NCBI GenBank assembly: GCA_900315505.1 | Contig: OMZG01000015.1 | Span: 1 to 52,316 of the forward strand | Length of the DNA stretch: 52,316 nt | Reading direction: 5' to 3' | From: an uncultured Lachnospiraceae bacterium | Lineage (GTDB): Bacteria > Bacillota > Clostridia > Lachnospirales > Lachnospiraceae | Shown here: one piece after another, positions 37,140-47,401 of the stretch | How positions within the stretch are numbered: position 1 is the first letter of the stretch | Layout of the letters: each line of letters begins with the position of its first letter | Notes under the pieces: generated by a model | The model's database searches: none | What the model was told of the DNA's origin: nothing | Seen by the model: the letters and a program-made list of their open reading frames with translations, nothing else | Position numbers and translations under genes: made by a program

Positions 37140-38957
37140 ATGAAATTATTTAAAAGTACTAAATTTACATTTATTTTTATAAAAAGAAATTTCGCAGCCT
37201 TCCTGTGTTTCGAGATCATTTACAAGCTGATCTCGTTTCTCATATTTTTCCCGCTGCTGGAAAAGATAGAGAGACTGTCATTGCGGCTGGCCGGGGTGTA
37301 TTATCTGAGCAATTTCAATCTGCGGCTGGTGCTTAAGTCTCCTGTAGTGTGGGTCATGTTTGTTGTGGTGCTGCTTGCAGTGGCGGTGATGATCGCGGTC
37401 GAGTTCTTCGGACTCTCATATGCGATCGATGCCTCATATCACAATGAGAAGGTAAAGGCGCACAGCATGCTCTTTGCGGGGATCAGGAAGAGCGGAGTGA
37501 TCTTTAAGCCGAGGAACTGGCTTTTTCTCATATACGTTTACCTGATACTTCCAATTGCCGATCTGTACGAGCTTTTCACGGCAGCAAGCAATTTCTCAGT
37601 GCCCGGATATCTGATCGAGAGACTCACGAGGAATGATAAGTATTATCCGTATATCATCGCAGCGATGATCATTCTCGCACTGCTTACGTTCAGCCTCATC
37701 TATGTGATACCGTTCATGGCGGTGAAGAATGATAATTTCATTCCTGCGATGAAGCACAGCTTTGCCTTTACGGGGAAAAGGATAATAAAGGTCATCATCA
37801 CGGCAGTGCTATGGATAGCCGTGATAGCAGGAGTCTTCTTCGGAGCATACGGCCTTGAGCTGCTTCTTGTGAAGCTTGTCACCATGTGGCTCGAACCGAC
37901 GCTCGCGTCAGATGTGCTGTCGAATCCGGCCGTGACGCTCGTGTGCCAGTCGATTGTGCTCCTGGCATTTACCTGGTTTATCACACCCCTGATCCTCACA
38001 AGGATACAGGTCGGGTTCTATGCACATCACGATGAAAAAAAGGAGGAGCTTCCTGCCTTCAACAGCACCTATGGCAGAGGCATCGACAGACTGTATCTTC
38101 GCATCGCAATCTTCGCAGGAGTGGCCGTAAGCCTGTATTTCTTCGTGCCGGAGAGGTATCAGCAGCTGAAGACGTCGCTTCTGTATGGAGGAAGGGATAC
38201 GATGATCATGGCGCACAGAGGTGACTCGGTGGATGCGCCTGAGAATACGATACCTGCATTCAGAAAGGCTATAGAGAATGGTGCAGATGCTGCTGAACTC
38301 GATGTGCAGATGACGAAGGACGGGACGGTGATCGTCCTGCATGATTCGAATCTGAAGCGTACGACAGGCCTCGACAAGAATGTGTGGCAGGTGACGTATG
38401 ACCAGATCAAGGATCTGGATAATGGAAGCTTCTACAGCGATGTTTACCAGTTCACGAGGATACCGACGCTCGACCAGGTCCTGAAGGTCTGCAAAGGCAA
38501 GCTCTACCTGAATATCGAGATCAAACGTACCGGCCATGATGGCGGTATAGTGGAGAAGACTCTTGAGATAATAGAGGCCAATCAGTATGAGAAGGACTGT
38601 GATATCACGTCATTTGACTATGGTACTCTTAGTCAGATAAAGAGGCTGAATCCGAAGATCTATACTGTCTATACCACGACAGTTGGTGGCGGATCACTTG
38701 CCAGACTCAAGGATGCAGATGCATTTTCAGTTGATTCGAATTTTGTGACGCCGGGATTCGTCCAGTATATGAAGAAGTCAAATAAGGGCATCTTCGTATG
38801 GACCGTGAATAATGAGGTTACGATGAACCGCATGATAGATATGAATGTCGATGCAATAATCACGGACAATGTCCGTCTCGCCCGTTCCGCAGAGAAGCGC
38901 AATCACGGCGCAGCAGGAGCGATGCGGAGGATACAGAGGGTACTGCTGGCATTTTAG
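37140..38957 (+). CDS. membrane glycerophosphodiester phosphodiesterase
   Basis: About 605 residues. The N-terminal 340 residues form roughly eight membrane helices of the type found fused to GDPD domains. The C-terminal GDPD domain has the catalytic MAHRGDSVDAPENT block, ELDVQMTKDG and VLHDSNLKRTTG, and ends with VWTVNNEVTMNRMIDMNVDAIITDN. It would hydrolyse glycerophosphodiesters or glycerophosphate polymers at the membrane. Neither ATG 37131 nor 37140 has a ribosome-binding site. The promoter -10 ends 7 bases before 37140, so the message may be leaderless. It overlaps or abuts the following polymerase-like gene, which suggests a role with surface polysaccharide or teichoic acid. Confidence 0.9.
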   Translation: MKLFKSTKFTFIFIKRNFAAFLCFEIIYKLISFLIFFPLLEKIERLSLRLAGVYYLSNFNLRLVLKSPVVWVMFVVVLLAVAVMIAVEFFGLSYAIDASYHNEKVKAHSMLFAGIRKSGVIFKPRNWLFLIYVYLILPIADLYELFTAASNFSVPGYLIERLTRNDKYYPYIIAAMIILALLTFSLIYVIPFMAVKNDNFIPAMKHSFAFTGKRIIKVIITAVLWIAVIAGVFFGAYGLELLLVKLVTMWLEPTLASDVLSNPAVTLVCQSIVLLAFTWFITPLILTRIQVGFYAHHDEKKEELPAFNSTYGRGIDRLYLRIAIFAGVAVSLYFFVPERYQQLKTSLLYGGRDTMIMAHRGDSVDAPENTIPAFRKAIENGADAAELDVQMTKDGTVIVLHDSNLKRTTGLDKNVWQVTYDQIKDLDNGSFYSDVYQFTRIPTLDQVLKVCKGKLYLNIEIKRTGHDGGIVEKTLEIIEANQYEKDCDITSFDYGTLSQIKRLNPKIYTVYTTTVGGGSLARLKDADAFSVDSNFVTPGFVQYMKKSNKGIFVWTVNNEVTMNRMIDMNVDAIITDNVRLARSAEKRNHGAAGAMRRIQRVLLAF

Positions 38958-38968
38958 TGAAGGTTTTT

Positions 38969-40348
38969 ATGAAAAAGATACGTAGTCGTACAGGCACGGC
39001 GCTTTTTGCAGTGATAATGCTTATATGCCTGTACTACATGAATGATGGATATTTTGATACGATAATTGCGAAGACCCGGGCATTCTATGTCTCAACGGTG
39101 ATCGCTGTTGTGACCTGCTTTGTGATGGACGTGATAGCCTCTGCAAAGGGGCTGAAAAGGGAAGAGCACGGCAGGAATCCGGTTCTTAGGGCAATGCTGG
39201 CCTTTTTCATGTCATATCTTATTTCTGCACTGATCTGTGGAAATACAGAATCAGCATTCACCGGGGATGTGGGCTGGAATGTGGGGATCATTGCATATTT
39301 CTGCGGACTGCTGATGTATCTTGTGATGAAGGATCTCGGGACTGATACTGATCTGGCGGCTGTGGTTTTATCGACCGGCAGCATACCGTTCTTTCTCCTT
39401 GCTGCTATGCATGGGGCAGGAGTGGACCTATTCTCGCTTCATGCCGATCTGCTGAAGGACGAGCAGTTCAATTATATATCGACTGCAGGAAATATCGATG
39501 TGTATGCCGGTATTGTGAGCCTTTTCGTTCCGGTGATCGCGGCCTTTTATCTGAAGACCGGGAAGACATGGCTTCTCACAAGTATTTTCGCTGCAGGAAT
39601 GGGGCTTTCGTTCGCAGGGGTTGACAGTGGATATATAGGAATATTCGGTGGACTGGCAGTCCTTTTTATCATGGGATGCAATCGCAGGTCACCGCTTGTA
39701 TATATGAATCGTGTGGTGATGACACTGTCCGGGTCATTTGTGGCAGCGGAGTTTATCCAGCAGGTCAACGGAGGGATATTCCCACCGGCCAAGTATATAT
39801 CCTTTTTCATGAATAAATATTACCTCGCTCTGATACTTCTGTGTATCACCGTGGTGATAGAGCTGGCGCTTGTGCTTCATGACAGGGATTTCGCGCTTAG
39901 CCCGTGGATCATGCTGCTTCTCGTGATGGCAGTCATAGCTCTTGCGATACTCTTTTTCGTTCACGGGGTCGACAAATCGGAACGCTTCGGAAACAGCAGG
40001 CTTCTGATCTGGCAGAAGGCCGTACAGGTATATTCTGATGGCGGTGTCAGAGAGAAGCTGTTCGGCATCGGGCCTTCCATGTTCGGAGCATATTCCAGGG
40101 GGGTAGAGATAGGCGGAAGAAATGTGGCCAACTGTCACAGCGAGATCCTTGAGCATCTCGTGTGCGGCGGAGTGGTGACGCTTGCCTGCTATATTGCTAT
40201 AGCTGCAGCCGTTGTATGGAAGGTATATCGCGCAAGAAGGGTATCGCCGTTCTTCTTCGGGCTTGCAGGATATTTTTTCCAGGCGCAGATCAATAATCCA
40301 CAGAATATGCTGCTTCCATTTGTGTGCATATTCCTGGCATTTATCTGA
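38969..40348 (+). CDS. O-antigen ligase / polymerase-like membrane protein
   Basis: About 459 residues with 11-12 predicted membrane helices. A large extracellular loop near residues 345-400 contains GNSRLLIWQKAVQVYSDG and NCHSEILEHLVCGG, the pattern of the Wzy_C/WaaL family, where the loop histidine and arginine matter for glycan transfer. I chose ATG 38969 with GTGAAGG upstream; a GTG at 38957 overlaps the previous stop. Adjacent to the GDPD membrane protein, probably cotranscribed. Substrate unknown; other polytopic glycan proteins cannot be excluded. Confidence 0.78.
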   Translation: MKKIRSRTGTALFAVIMLICLYYMNDGYFDTIIAKTRAFYVSTVIAVVTCFVMDVIASAKGLKREEHGRNPVLRAMLAFFMSYLISALICGNTESAFTGDVGWNVGIIAYFCGLLMYLVMKDLGTDTDLAAVVLSTGSIPFFLLAAMHGAGVDLFSLHADLLKDEQFNYISTAGNIDVYAGIVSLFVPVIAAFYLKTGKTWLLTSIFAAGMGLSFAGVDSGYIGIFGGLAVLFIMGCNRRSPLVYMNRVVMTLSGSFVAAEFIQQVNGGIFPPAKYISFFMNKYYLALILLCITVVIELALVLHDRDFALSPWIMLLLVMAVIALAILFFVHGVDKSERFGNSRLLIWQKAVQVYSDGGVREKLFGIGPSMFGAYSRGVEIGGRNVANCHSEILEHLVCGGVVTLACYIAIAAAVVWKVYRARRVSPFFFGLAGYFFQAQINNPQNMLLPFVCIFLAFI

Positions 40349-40372
40349 ACTCATAACTTACAAGTCAAATCA

Positions 40373-40401
40373 TTGACTTTTCTAATATAAGCCTTTATAA
40401 T
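40373..40401 (+). promoter_or_regulatory. sigma-A promoter for the OPT transporter
   Basis: TTGACT (40373-40378), 17-base spacer, perfect TATAAT (40396-40401). The predicted start near 40408 leaves a 55-base leader. Confidence 0.85.
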
Positions 40402-40462
40402 ACAAGGGTTGCGTCAATTTTCCAACATCGCAGCAAAAATTTAATATTGGAGGTTCATAGAA

Positions 40463-42352
40463 ATGAACAACGAACAGCAGGAGTTCAAGCCATTTATCTC
40501 CGCTGACAGGCAGATGGCTGAGATGACACCGTTCTCGGTAATTCTCGGTATCATCCTCGCTATTGTCTTCGGTGCTGCAAATGCGTATCTTGGACTTCGT
40601 GTCGGAATGACTGTATCAGCGTCTATCCCGGCAGCAGTAGTATCGATGGGTCTTGTGAGATTCATTTTCCACAGAGATTCCATCCTTGAGAACAACATGG
40701 TTCAGACCATCGGTAGTGCCGGTGAGTCGGTAGCCGCAGGAGCAATCTTTACCCTGCCAGCCATTTTCATGTGGGCAAGCGAGGGCAAGACTGACAATCC
40801 TAGTATCGCCCTGATCGCACTTGTATGTATGGTCGGCGGTATCCTTGGTATCCTGTTCATGATCCCGCTTCGTAATGCACTCATCGTGCAGGAGCATGGT
40901 ACTCTTCCATATCCTGAGGGAACTGCATGCGCAGAGGTCCTTGAGGCCGGAGAAGAGGGCGGAGCATCAGCAGGTGCCGTATTCAAAGGTCTTGGAATTG
41001 CAGCAGCATTCAAGTTCATTGCTGACGGAATCAAGCTCTTCCCTAGTGAGATTGATTACGACTTCAAGCACTACAAGGGTGCCGGAGTCGGAATGAGCAC
41101 ACTTCCTTCACTCATCGGTGTCGGATTCATCTGTGGACCGAAGGTATCTTCATACATGTTCGCCGGTGGTATCCTTGGATGGCTCGTACTCATGCCTCTT
41201 ATCGCTGCTCTCGGCGGTGACAATGTCATCTTCCCATCAAGTGATCCTATTTCATCACTGTCAGCATCAGGAATCTGGAAAAACTACATCAAGTACATCG
41301 GTGCAGGCGCCGTGGCAGCAGGCGGAATCATCAGCCTGATCAAGTCACTCCCAATGATCTTCGGTGCTTTCAAAGGGGCTATGAAGGGTTATGGAAAAAA
41401 GGTCGGCGAGAATATCCGTACCAACAAGGATCTCCCTGTTAAGGTAATCATCATCGGAATCGTGGCACTCGCGCTTATCATGTGGGTTTCACCTCAGATC
41501 CCGGTTAACCTCGGCGGAGCAATTCTCATCATCATCTTCGGATTCTTCTTCGTGACAGTATCTGCAAGAATGGTTGGTATCGTAGGTTCTTCGAATAACC
41601 CTGTATCAGGAATGACTATTGCAGCACTTCTTATCATCACTGCAATCATGAAGGCTACAGGAAATGTAGGAACTGCCGGAATGATCTCAGCTATTTCAAT
41701 CGGTTCTGTGATCTGCGTTGCAGCTGCTATCGCAGGTGATATCTCTCAGGACTTAAAGACCGGTTATATCGTTGGTGCTACTCCTTACAAGCAGCAGGTC
41801 GGCGAGATCGTCGGTGTCATTGCTTCGGCAATCGCAGTAGGAGGAGTTCTATATATACTTAATGACGCATGGAGCTATGGCTCTACCGAGCTTCCTGCAC
41901 CTCAGGCACAGCTCATGAAGATGGTCGTTGAGGGCGTCATGAATGGTAACCTTCCTTGGGCTCTTATCTTCGCTGGCGTATTCATCGCCATCGTTGTAGA
42001 GATCATGGGAATCCCGGTTCTTCCATTCGCAGTAGGTCTCTACCTTCCTATGGCAACAACACTTCCTATCATGATCGGCGGACTCGTTCGTCTCGTCTTC
42101 GATAAGAAGAAAGAAGCCTCTGAGGATGACCGCAAGGCCAAGGTCAATCGTGGTATCCTCTACTGCTCAGGACTCATTGCAGGTGAAGGTATCGTTGGTA
42201 TCATCCTTGCTATCATCGCAGTAGCAGGCGCAAGCGATGCCATTGACGTATCGAAGGTATTCAGCATCGGACCAGTCGGCTCGATCGTATTCTTCGCACT
42301 GCTCATCTGCTCACTCGTGGCAGCGATGAATGGCAAGAAAAAGAAGAACTGA
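40463..42352 (+). CDS. OPT-family oligopeptide transporter
   Basis: 629 residues with about 14-16 membrane helices, matching the bacterial oligopeptide transporter (OPT) family. Typical blocks are FGAANAYLGLRVGMTVSASIPAAV (residues 32-55) and GTLPYPEGTACAEVLEAGEEGG (about 147-168). Members import peptides or metal chelates. GGAGG precedes the ATG by 9 bases. Codon use suggests high expression, in keeping with the strong promoter. It is separated by a terminator hairpin from the PqqD-like gene. Confidence 0.95.
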   Translation: MNNEQQEFKPFISADRQMAEMTPFSVILGIILAIVFGAANAYLGLRVGMTVSASIPAAVVSMGLVRFIFHRDSILENNMVQTIGSAGESVAAGAIFTLPAIFMWASEGKTDNPSIALIALVCMVGGILGILFMIPLRNALIVQEHGTLPYPEGTACAEVLEAGEEGGASAGAVFKGLGIAAAFKFIADGIKLFPSEIDYDFKHYKGAGVGMSTLPSLIGVGFICGPKVSSYMFAGGILGWLVLMPLIAALGGDNVIFPSSDPISSLSASGIWKNYIKYIGAGAVAAGGIISLIKSLPMIFGAFKGAMKGYGKKVGENIRTNKDLPVKVIIIGIVALALIMWVSPQIPVNLGGAILIIIFGFFFVTVSARMVGIVGSSNNPVSGMTIAALLIITAIMKATGNVGTAGMISAISIGSVICVAAAIAGDISQDLKTGYIVGATPYKQQVGEIVGVIASAIAVGGVLYILNDAWSYGSTELPAPQAQLMKMVVEGVMNGNLPWALIFAGVFIAIVVEIMGIPVLPFAVGLYLPMATTLPIMIGGLVRLVFDKKKEASEDDRKAKVNRGILYCSGLIAGEGIVGIILAIIAVAGASDAIDVSKVFSIGPVGSIVFFALLICSLVAAMNGKKKKN

Positions 42353-42363
42353 TAATACATGGA

Positions 42364-42398
42364 TGTGACAGTGTACCTGGTGCATTGTCACATTTTTT
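42364..42398 (+). terminator. terminator after the OPT gene
   Basis: TGTGACA-TG-ACC pairs with GGTGCA-TGTCACA, followed by TTTTTT. It lies only 10 bases ahead of the next start codon. Confidence 0.9.
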
Positions 42399-42408
42399 AT
42401 GAGAAAAT

Positions 42409-42762
42409 ATGGCAAAGAAAGATAATTACCTGGACTTCGTACCGCGTCACAGTAAGGTGATGCCGTGGGAAGAGGATGAGAACGGACATGTACAGATAAA
42501 GCGGGAGAATTTGGGGCTCTTCAATAGGATAGCTCAGGTCATAGCGAAGAAACCGAGATATTCATATATAGAGCTTGATGACTTTGGTTCATTCATCTGG
42601 AAGCAGATAGACGGAAAGAGGACGATCTACGAGATCGGGCATCTCGTTCATGATGAGTTTGGTGACAAGGCAGAGCCTCTGTACAACAGGCTTGTAGGCT
42701 TTATCAGGACGCTTCATGAGAACCGCTTCGTAGTCTATGAGAATAAGATAAAGAAAGATTGA
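42409..42762 (+). CDS. PqqD-like (RRE-fold) protein
   Basis: 117 residues. The central and C-terminal part (IELDDFGSFIWKQIDGKRTIYEIGHLVHDEFGD...RLVGFIRTLHENRFVVYENK) matches PqqD-type winged-helix domains, which bind leader peptides of ribosomally made modified peptides or act as adaptors. An N-terminal segment of 30-40 residues is specific to this protein. There is no radical-SAM enzyme, precursor peptide or peptidase beside it, so a modified-peptide role cannot be claimed. The ribosome-binding site is weak (ATGAGAAA). It lies directly behind the OPT terminator, so read-through may be its only source of transcription. Confidence 0.82.
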   Translation: MAKKDNYLDFVPRHSKVMPWEEDENGHVQIKRENLGLFNRIAQVIAKKPRYSYIELDDFGSFIWKQIDGKRTIYEIGHLVHDEFGDKAEPLYNRLVGFIRTLHENRFVVYENKIKKD

Positions 42763-42787
42763 CGTATCTATTATTTTGTTCTATAAT
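42759..42787 (+). promoter_or_regulatory. sigma-A promoter for the amino-acid ABC operon
   Basis: TTGACG (42759-42764), 17-base spacer, perfect TATAAT (42782-42787). The -35 overlaps the PqqD-like gene's stop codon. Confidence 0.85.
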
Positions 42788-42832
42788 CAGTCGGTGAATA
42801 TTTATACAGTATATGTCAGGGATAGCGAGGTT

Positions 42833-42871
42833 AGATGAAAAAGGGGACGGGTCCCTTTTTCATCTTTTTTT
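42833..42871 (+). terminator. palindromic terminator inside the amino-acid transporter leader
   Basis: A variant of the palindromes at 3691 and 24561, here centred on ACGGGT, with GATGAAAAA and TTTTTCATC flanks and a U-tract of seven. It lies about 40 bases after the predicted transcription start and before the binding-protein gene, so it may attenuate the operon rather than end an upstream gene. Confidence 0.85.
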
Positions 42872-42929
42872 GTGGAAGGTGGATCTCCACATGTAAACTT
42901 CGCTGGTGACATATGGAAAGGACTTTTTT

Positions 42930-43739
42930 ATGAAAAAGAAAATCATGGCACTCATCCTTGCAGCAGGCATGGCTCTGTCAATGGCAGCCTGTGGATCATC
43001 GGGCAGCAGCTCATCTGCAAAGTCAGATGATGCAGTAGCAGCCATCAAGAAGGCCGGCAAGATCACAATGGTGACAAATGCAGAGTTCCCACCATTTGAG
43101 TACAAGGATGGCAACAAGGTAACAGGCATCGATGCAGACATCGCTCAGGCAGTCGCAGATGACCTTGGAGTAAAGCTTGAGATCACAGATATAGCATTTG
43201 ATTCATGTATTCCGGCTCTGAAGAGCGGAAAGGCTGATTTCTGCCTCGCAGGAATGACAGTCACAGATGACCGTAAGAAAAACGCTGATTTCTCAGACCC
43301 GTATTTCGATGCATCACAGGTCATCCTGGTAAAGAGCGGAAATACAGATATCAGCAAGCCTTCAGACCTCGATGGCAAGGTAGTAGGCGTACAGCAGGGT
43401 ACAACAGGCGACACATACTGCACCAATGAGGATGGCAAGAACGACATCTCTGTAAAGGAAGTAAAGCGTTACCAGAAGCATGTGGACGCTGTATCAGATC
43501 TTATCGCAGGCAGGATCGACGCAGTGGTACTTGATGACTATCCTGCAGAGCAGTTCATCGAGCAGAACAAGGGCAAGATCGAGAAGGTCGGCGAGAACCT
43601 CACAACAGAGGAATACGCAGCAGTTGTTCCAAAGGGATCTAATCTCGTAGATGAGATCAATAAGGTAGTCAAGAATCTCAAGGACAGCGGCAAGATGAAC
43701 GAGATCGTGGATAAATATACATCCGATTCAAACCAGTAA
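42930..43739 (+). CDS. polar amino-acid ABC transporter binding lipoprotein
   Basis: Family 3 solute-binding protein of 269 residues. The signal ends in AACGSSG with the acylated cysteine near residue 20 and a serine linker. The mature start ITMVTNAEFPPFEYKDGNKVTGIDADIAQAVADDLG is the family signature, followed by AGMTVTDDRKKNADFSDPYF. ATG 42930 has GGAAAGGA upstream; a start at 42906 would add an unrelated stretch. The adjacent permease and ATPase complete the importer. Ligand is unknown. Confidence 0.95.
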   Translation: MKKKIMALILAAGMALSMAACGSSGSSSSAKSDDAVAAIKKAGKITMVTNAEFPPFEYKDGNKVTGIDADIAQAVADDLGVKLEITDIAFDSCIPALKSGKADFCLAGMTVTDDRKKNADFSDPYFDASQVILVKSGNTDISKPSDLDGKVVGVQQGTTGDTYCTNEDGKNDISVKEVKRYQKHVDAVSDLIAGRIDAVVLDDYPAEQFIEQNKGKIEKVGENLTTEEYAAVVPKGSNLVDEINKVVKNLKDSGKMNEIVDKYTSDSNQ

Positions 43740-43748
43740 GGAGATTTC

Positions 43749-44450
43749 ATGGGTTACAATCTCGCGGAGCATCTCTACGATGACTTCATAGAAAAAGACC
43801 GGTATATGTACATCATATCCGGTCTCGGAAATACAGTACTCATCACGATTTTTGCCCTGATCATCGGAGTCCTTCTCGGAGTGATCACGGCAATGATCCG
43901 TGTCATGTACAAGCAGGGCAGCAGAGGCCCGGTGATGTCGGTACTGAATGTGATTGCAGGCATTTACCTCACCATCATCCGTGGCACGCCTACAGTAGTA
44001 CAGCTCCTCATCTCATACTTCATTATCCTTCAGAATGTGGACAATGGTGTTATCATCGCAATCATAGCATTCGGTGTGAATTCAGGAGCATATGTATCTG
44101 AGGTCTTCCGAAGCGGAATCCAGTCGGTCGATATCGGACAGACTGAGGCTGGCAGATCACTTGGCCTTTCACGCAGCCAGACCATGAGAAAAATCATTCT
44201 TCCTCAGGCCGTCAGGAATGTGGCACCGGCTATTTTTAACGAGTTCATTACACTCTTAAAGGAGACATCAGTTGCCGGATACGTAGGAATCCAGGATCTG
44301 ACAAAGGGCGGAGATATCATTCGTTCGATCACCCTTGATCCGTATCCGCCGCTTCTTCTCGTAGCCGCCATCTACCTCGTAATGGTAGTCGGAATGACCC
44401 AGATCCTTCATGTATTTGAGAGCAGGATCGCCAGAAAGGAGGCCAGATAA
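43749..44450 (+). CDS. polar amino-acid ABC transporter permease
   Basis: 233 residues, five or six helices, His/Glu/Gln/Arg (HisMQ) type. The sequence [20 protein letters not shown] and the EAA loop [25 protein letters not shown] are diagnostic. GGAG precedes the ATG. Its stop overlaps the ATPase start (TAATG). Confidence 0.95.
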   Translation: MGYNLAEHLYDDFIEKDRYMYIISGLGNTVLITIFALIIGVLLGVITAMIRVMYKQGSRGPVMSVLNVIAGIYLTIIRGTPTVVQLLISYFIILQNVDNGVIIAIIAFGVNSGAYVSEVFRSGIQSVDIGQTEAGRSLGLSRSQTMRKIILPQAVRNVAPAIFNEFITLLKETSVAGYVGIQDLTKGGDIIRSITLDPYPPLLLVAAIYLVMVVGMTQILHVFESRIARKEAR

Positions 44451-45184
44451 TGATAGAAGTAAAAGGCCTCAAAAAAACATTCGATACCTTAAATGGTCCT
44501 CTTGAAGTCCTTAAAGGAATAGATGCAGAGATAAAGGACGGAGAAAAAGTGGCTATCATCGGACCTTCGGGTTCAGGTAAAAGTACCTTTCTCCGCTGCC
44601 TGAATCTGCTAGAGGAGCCGACAGAAGGCACGATCATCTTTGATGGTCAGGACATCACAGCAAAGGGTGTAAATATAGATGCGGTTCGTTCCCAGATGGG
44701 AATGGTGTTCCAGCATTTCAATCTGTTTCCGCATCTGTCGGTCCGTGAGAATATCACTCTTGCACCTGTGATGCTTAAGAAAATGACTCAGGAGGAAGCA
44801 GATGCGAAGGCACTTGAGCTCCTGAAGAGAGTAGGCCTCGAGGAAAAAATAGATTCCTATCCTAAACAGCTCTCCGGCGGCCAGCAGCAGCGAATCGCAA
44901 TTGTGCGTTCACTTGCCATGAATCCGAAGATGATGCTCTTCGATGAGCCTACATCAGCGCTTGATCCTGAGATGATCGGAGAAGTGCTTGACGTAATGAA
45001 GGAGGTCGCTGACGAAGGCATGACAATGGCGGTAGTCACACATGAGATGGCTTTTGCCAGAGAGGTTGCCGACCGTGTATTCTTCATTGCAGAAGGAAAA
45101 ATGCTCGAGCAGGGTAGGCCGGAAGAAATATTTGACCATCCTACGAACGAGAGACTTAAAGAATTTTTATCCAAGATATTATAA
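44450..45184 (+). CDS. polar amino-acid ABC transporter ATPase
   Basis: 244 residues. Walker [10 protein letters not shown] (residues 38-46), signature [11 protein letters not shown], Walker [12 protein letters not shown] and switch histidine VVTHEM are all intact. It forms an importer with the two preceding genes. A terminator follows at 45190. Confidence 0.97.
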   Translation: MIEVKGLKKTFDTLNGPLEVLKGIDAEIKDGEKVAIIGPSGSGKSTFLRCLNLLEEPTEGTIIFDGQDITAKGVNIDAVRSQMGMVFQHFNLFPHLSVRENITLAPVMLKKMTQEEADAKALELLKRVGLEEKIDSYPKQLSGGQQQRIAIVRSLAMNPKMMLFDEPTSALDPEMIGEVLDVMKEVADEGMTMAVVTHEMAFAREVADRVFFIAEGKMLEQGRPEEIFDHPTNERLKEFLSKIL

Positions 45185-45189
45185 TTACA

Positions 45190-45217
45190 ATCCCTGGCTC
45201 AGGCCGGGGATTTTTTT
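45190..45217 (+). terminator. terminator of the amino-acid transporter operon
   Basis: ATCCCTGGC pairs with GCCGGGGAT (one bulge) around a short loop, followed by TTTTTTT. Confidence 0.85.
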
Positions 45218-45270
45218 ACGTGATGTTTGTGCAGGCATAGAAATCACATACCATAACCCATTATACATAT

Positions 45271-45300
45271 TGCACAAAAATAACTTTCAAATTTTGTCAG
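45271..45300. promoter_or_regulatory. shared 30-bp palindromic box upstream of the sucrose promoter
   Basis: TGCACAAA-N14-TTTGTCAG. Its first 11 bases (TGCACAAAAAT) are identical to the galactoside box and the spacing is identical too. The centre is about 61.5 bases before the predicted start, a classic activator position. Confidence 0.68.
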
Positions 45301-45310
45301 AATCTTCCAA

Positions 45311-45340
45311 TTTACAAAACAGACTTCCACATAGTATAAT
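45311..45340 (+). promoter_or_regulatory. sigma-A promoter of the sucrose operon
   Basis: TTTACA (45311-45316), 18-base spacer, perfect TATAAT (45335-45340). The predicted start is near 45347. Confidence 0.75.
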
Positions 45341-45352
45341 TCATTTAAGAGA

Positions 45353-45370
45353 TGTGAGAACGTTCTCACA
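45353..45370. promoter_or_regulatory. LacI/ScrR operator O1 of the sucrose operon
   Basis: Perfect 18-bp palindrome TGTGAGAACGTTCTCACA just after the predicted start site. The core TGAGAACG recurs at 45418-45435 and, in front of the regulator gene, at 52120-52137. Confidence 0.88.
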
Positions 45371-45375
45371 AATAG

Positions 45376-47349
<1,974 letters not shown>

Positions 47350-47362
47350 AGAAATTTAATAA

Positions 47363-47393
47363 AAAAGACAGGAGAACCGTCCCCCTGTCTTGA
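47363..47393 (+). repeat. hairpin beside the scrB ribosome-binding site
   Basis: AAGACAGG-AG-AAC pairs with the CCCTGTCTT side around CGTC. No U-tract follows; the sequence runs directly into GAGGTGAG, the ribosome-binding site of the next gene. It belongs to the GACAGG/CCTGTC hairpin type often seen in Clostridia. Confidence 0.65.
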
Positions 47394-47401
47394 GGTGAGA
47401 T

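Noticed and set aside
42409-42762. Modified-peptide (RiPP) biosynthetic cluster around the PqqD-like gene
   Set aside because: No precursor peptide, radical-SAM enzyme or processing peptidase is present within several kilobases.
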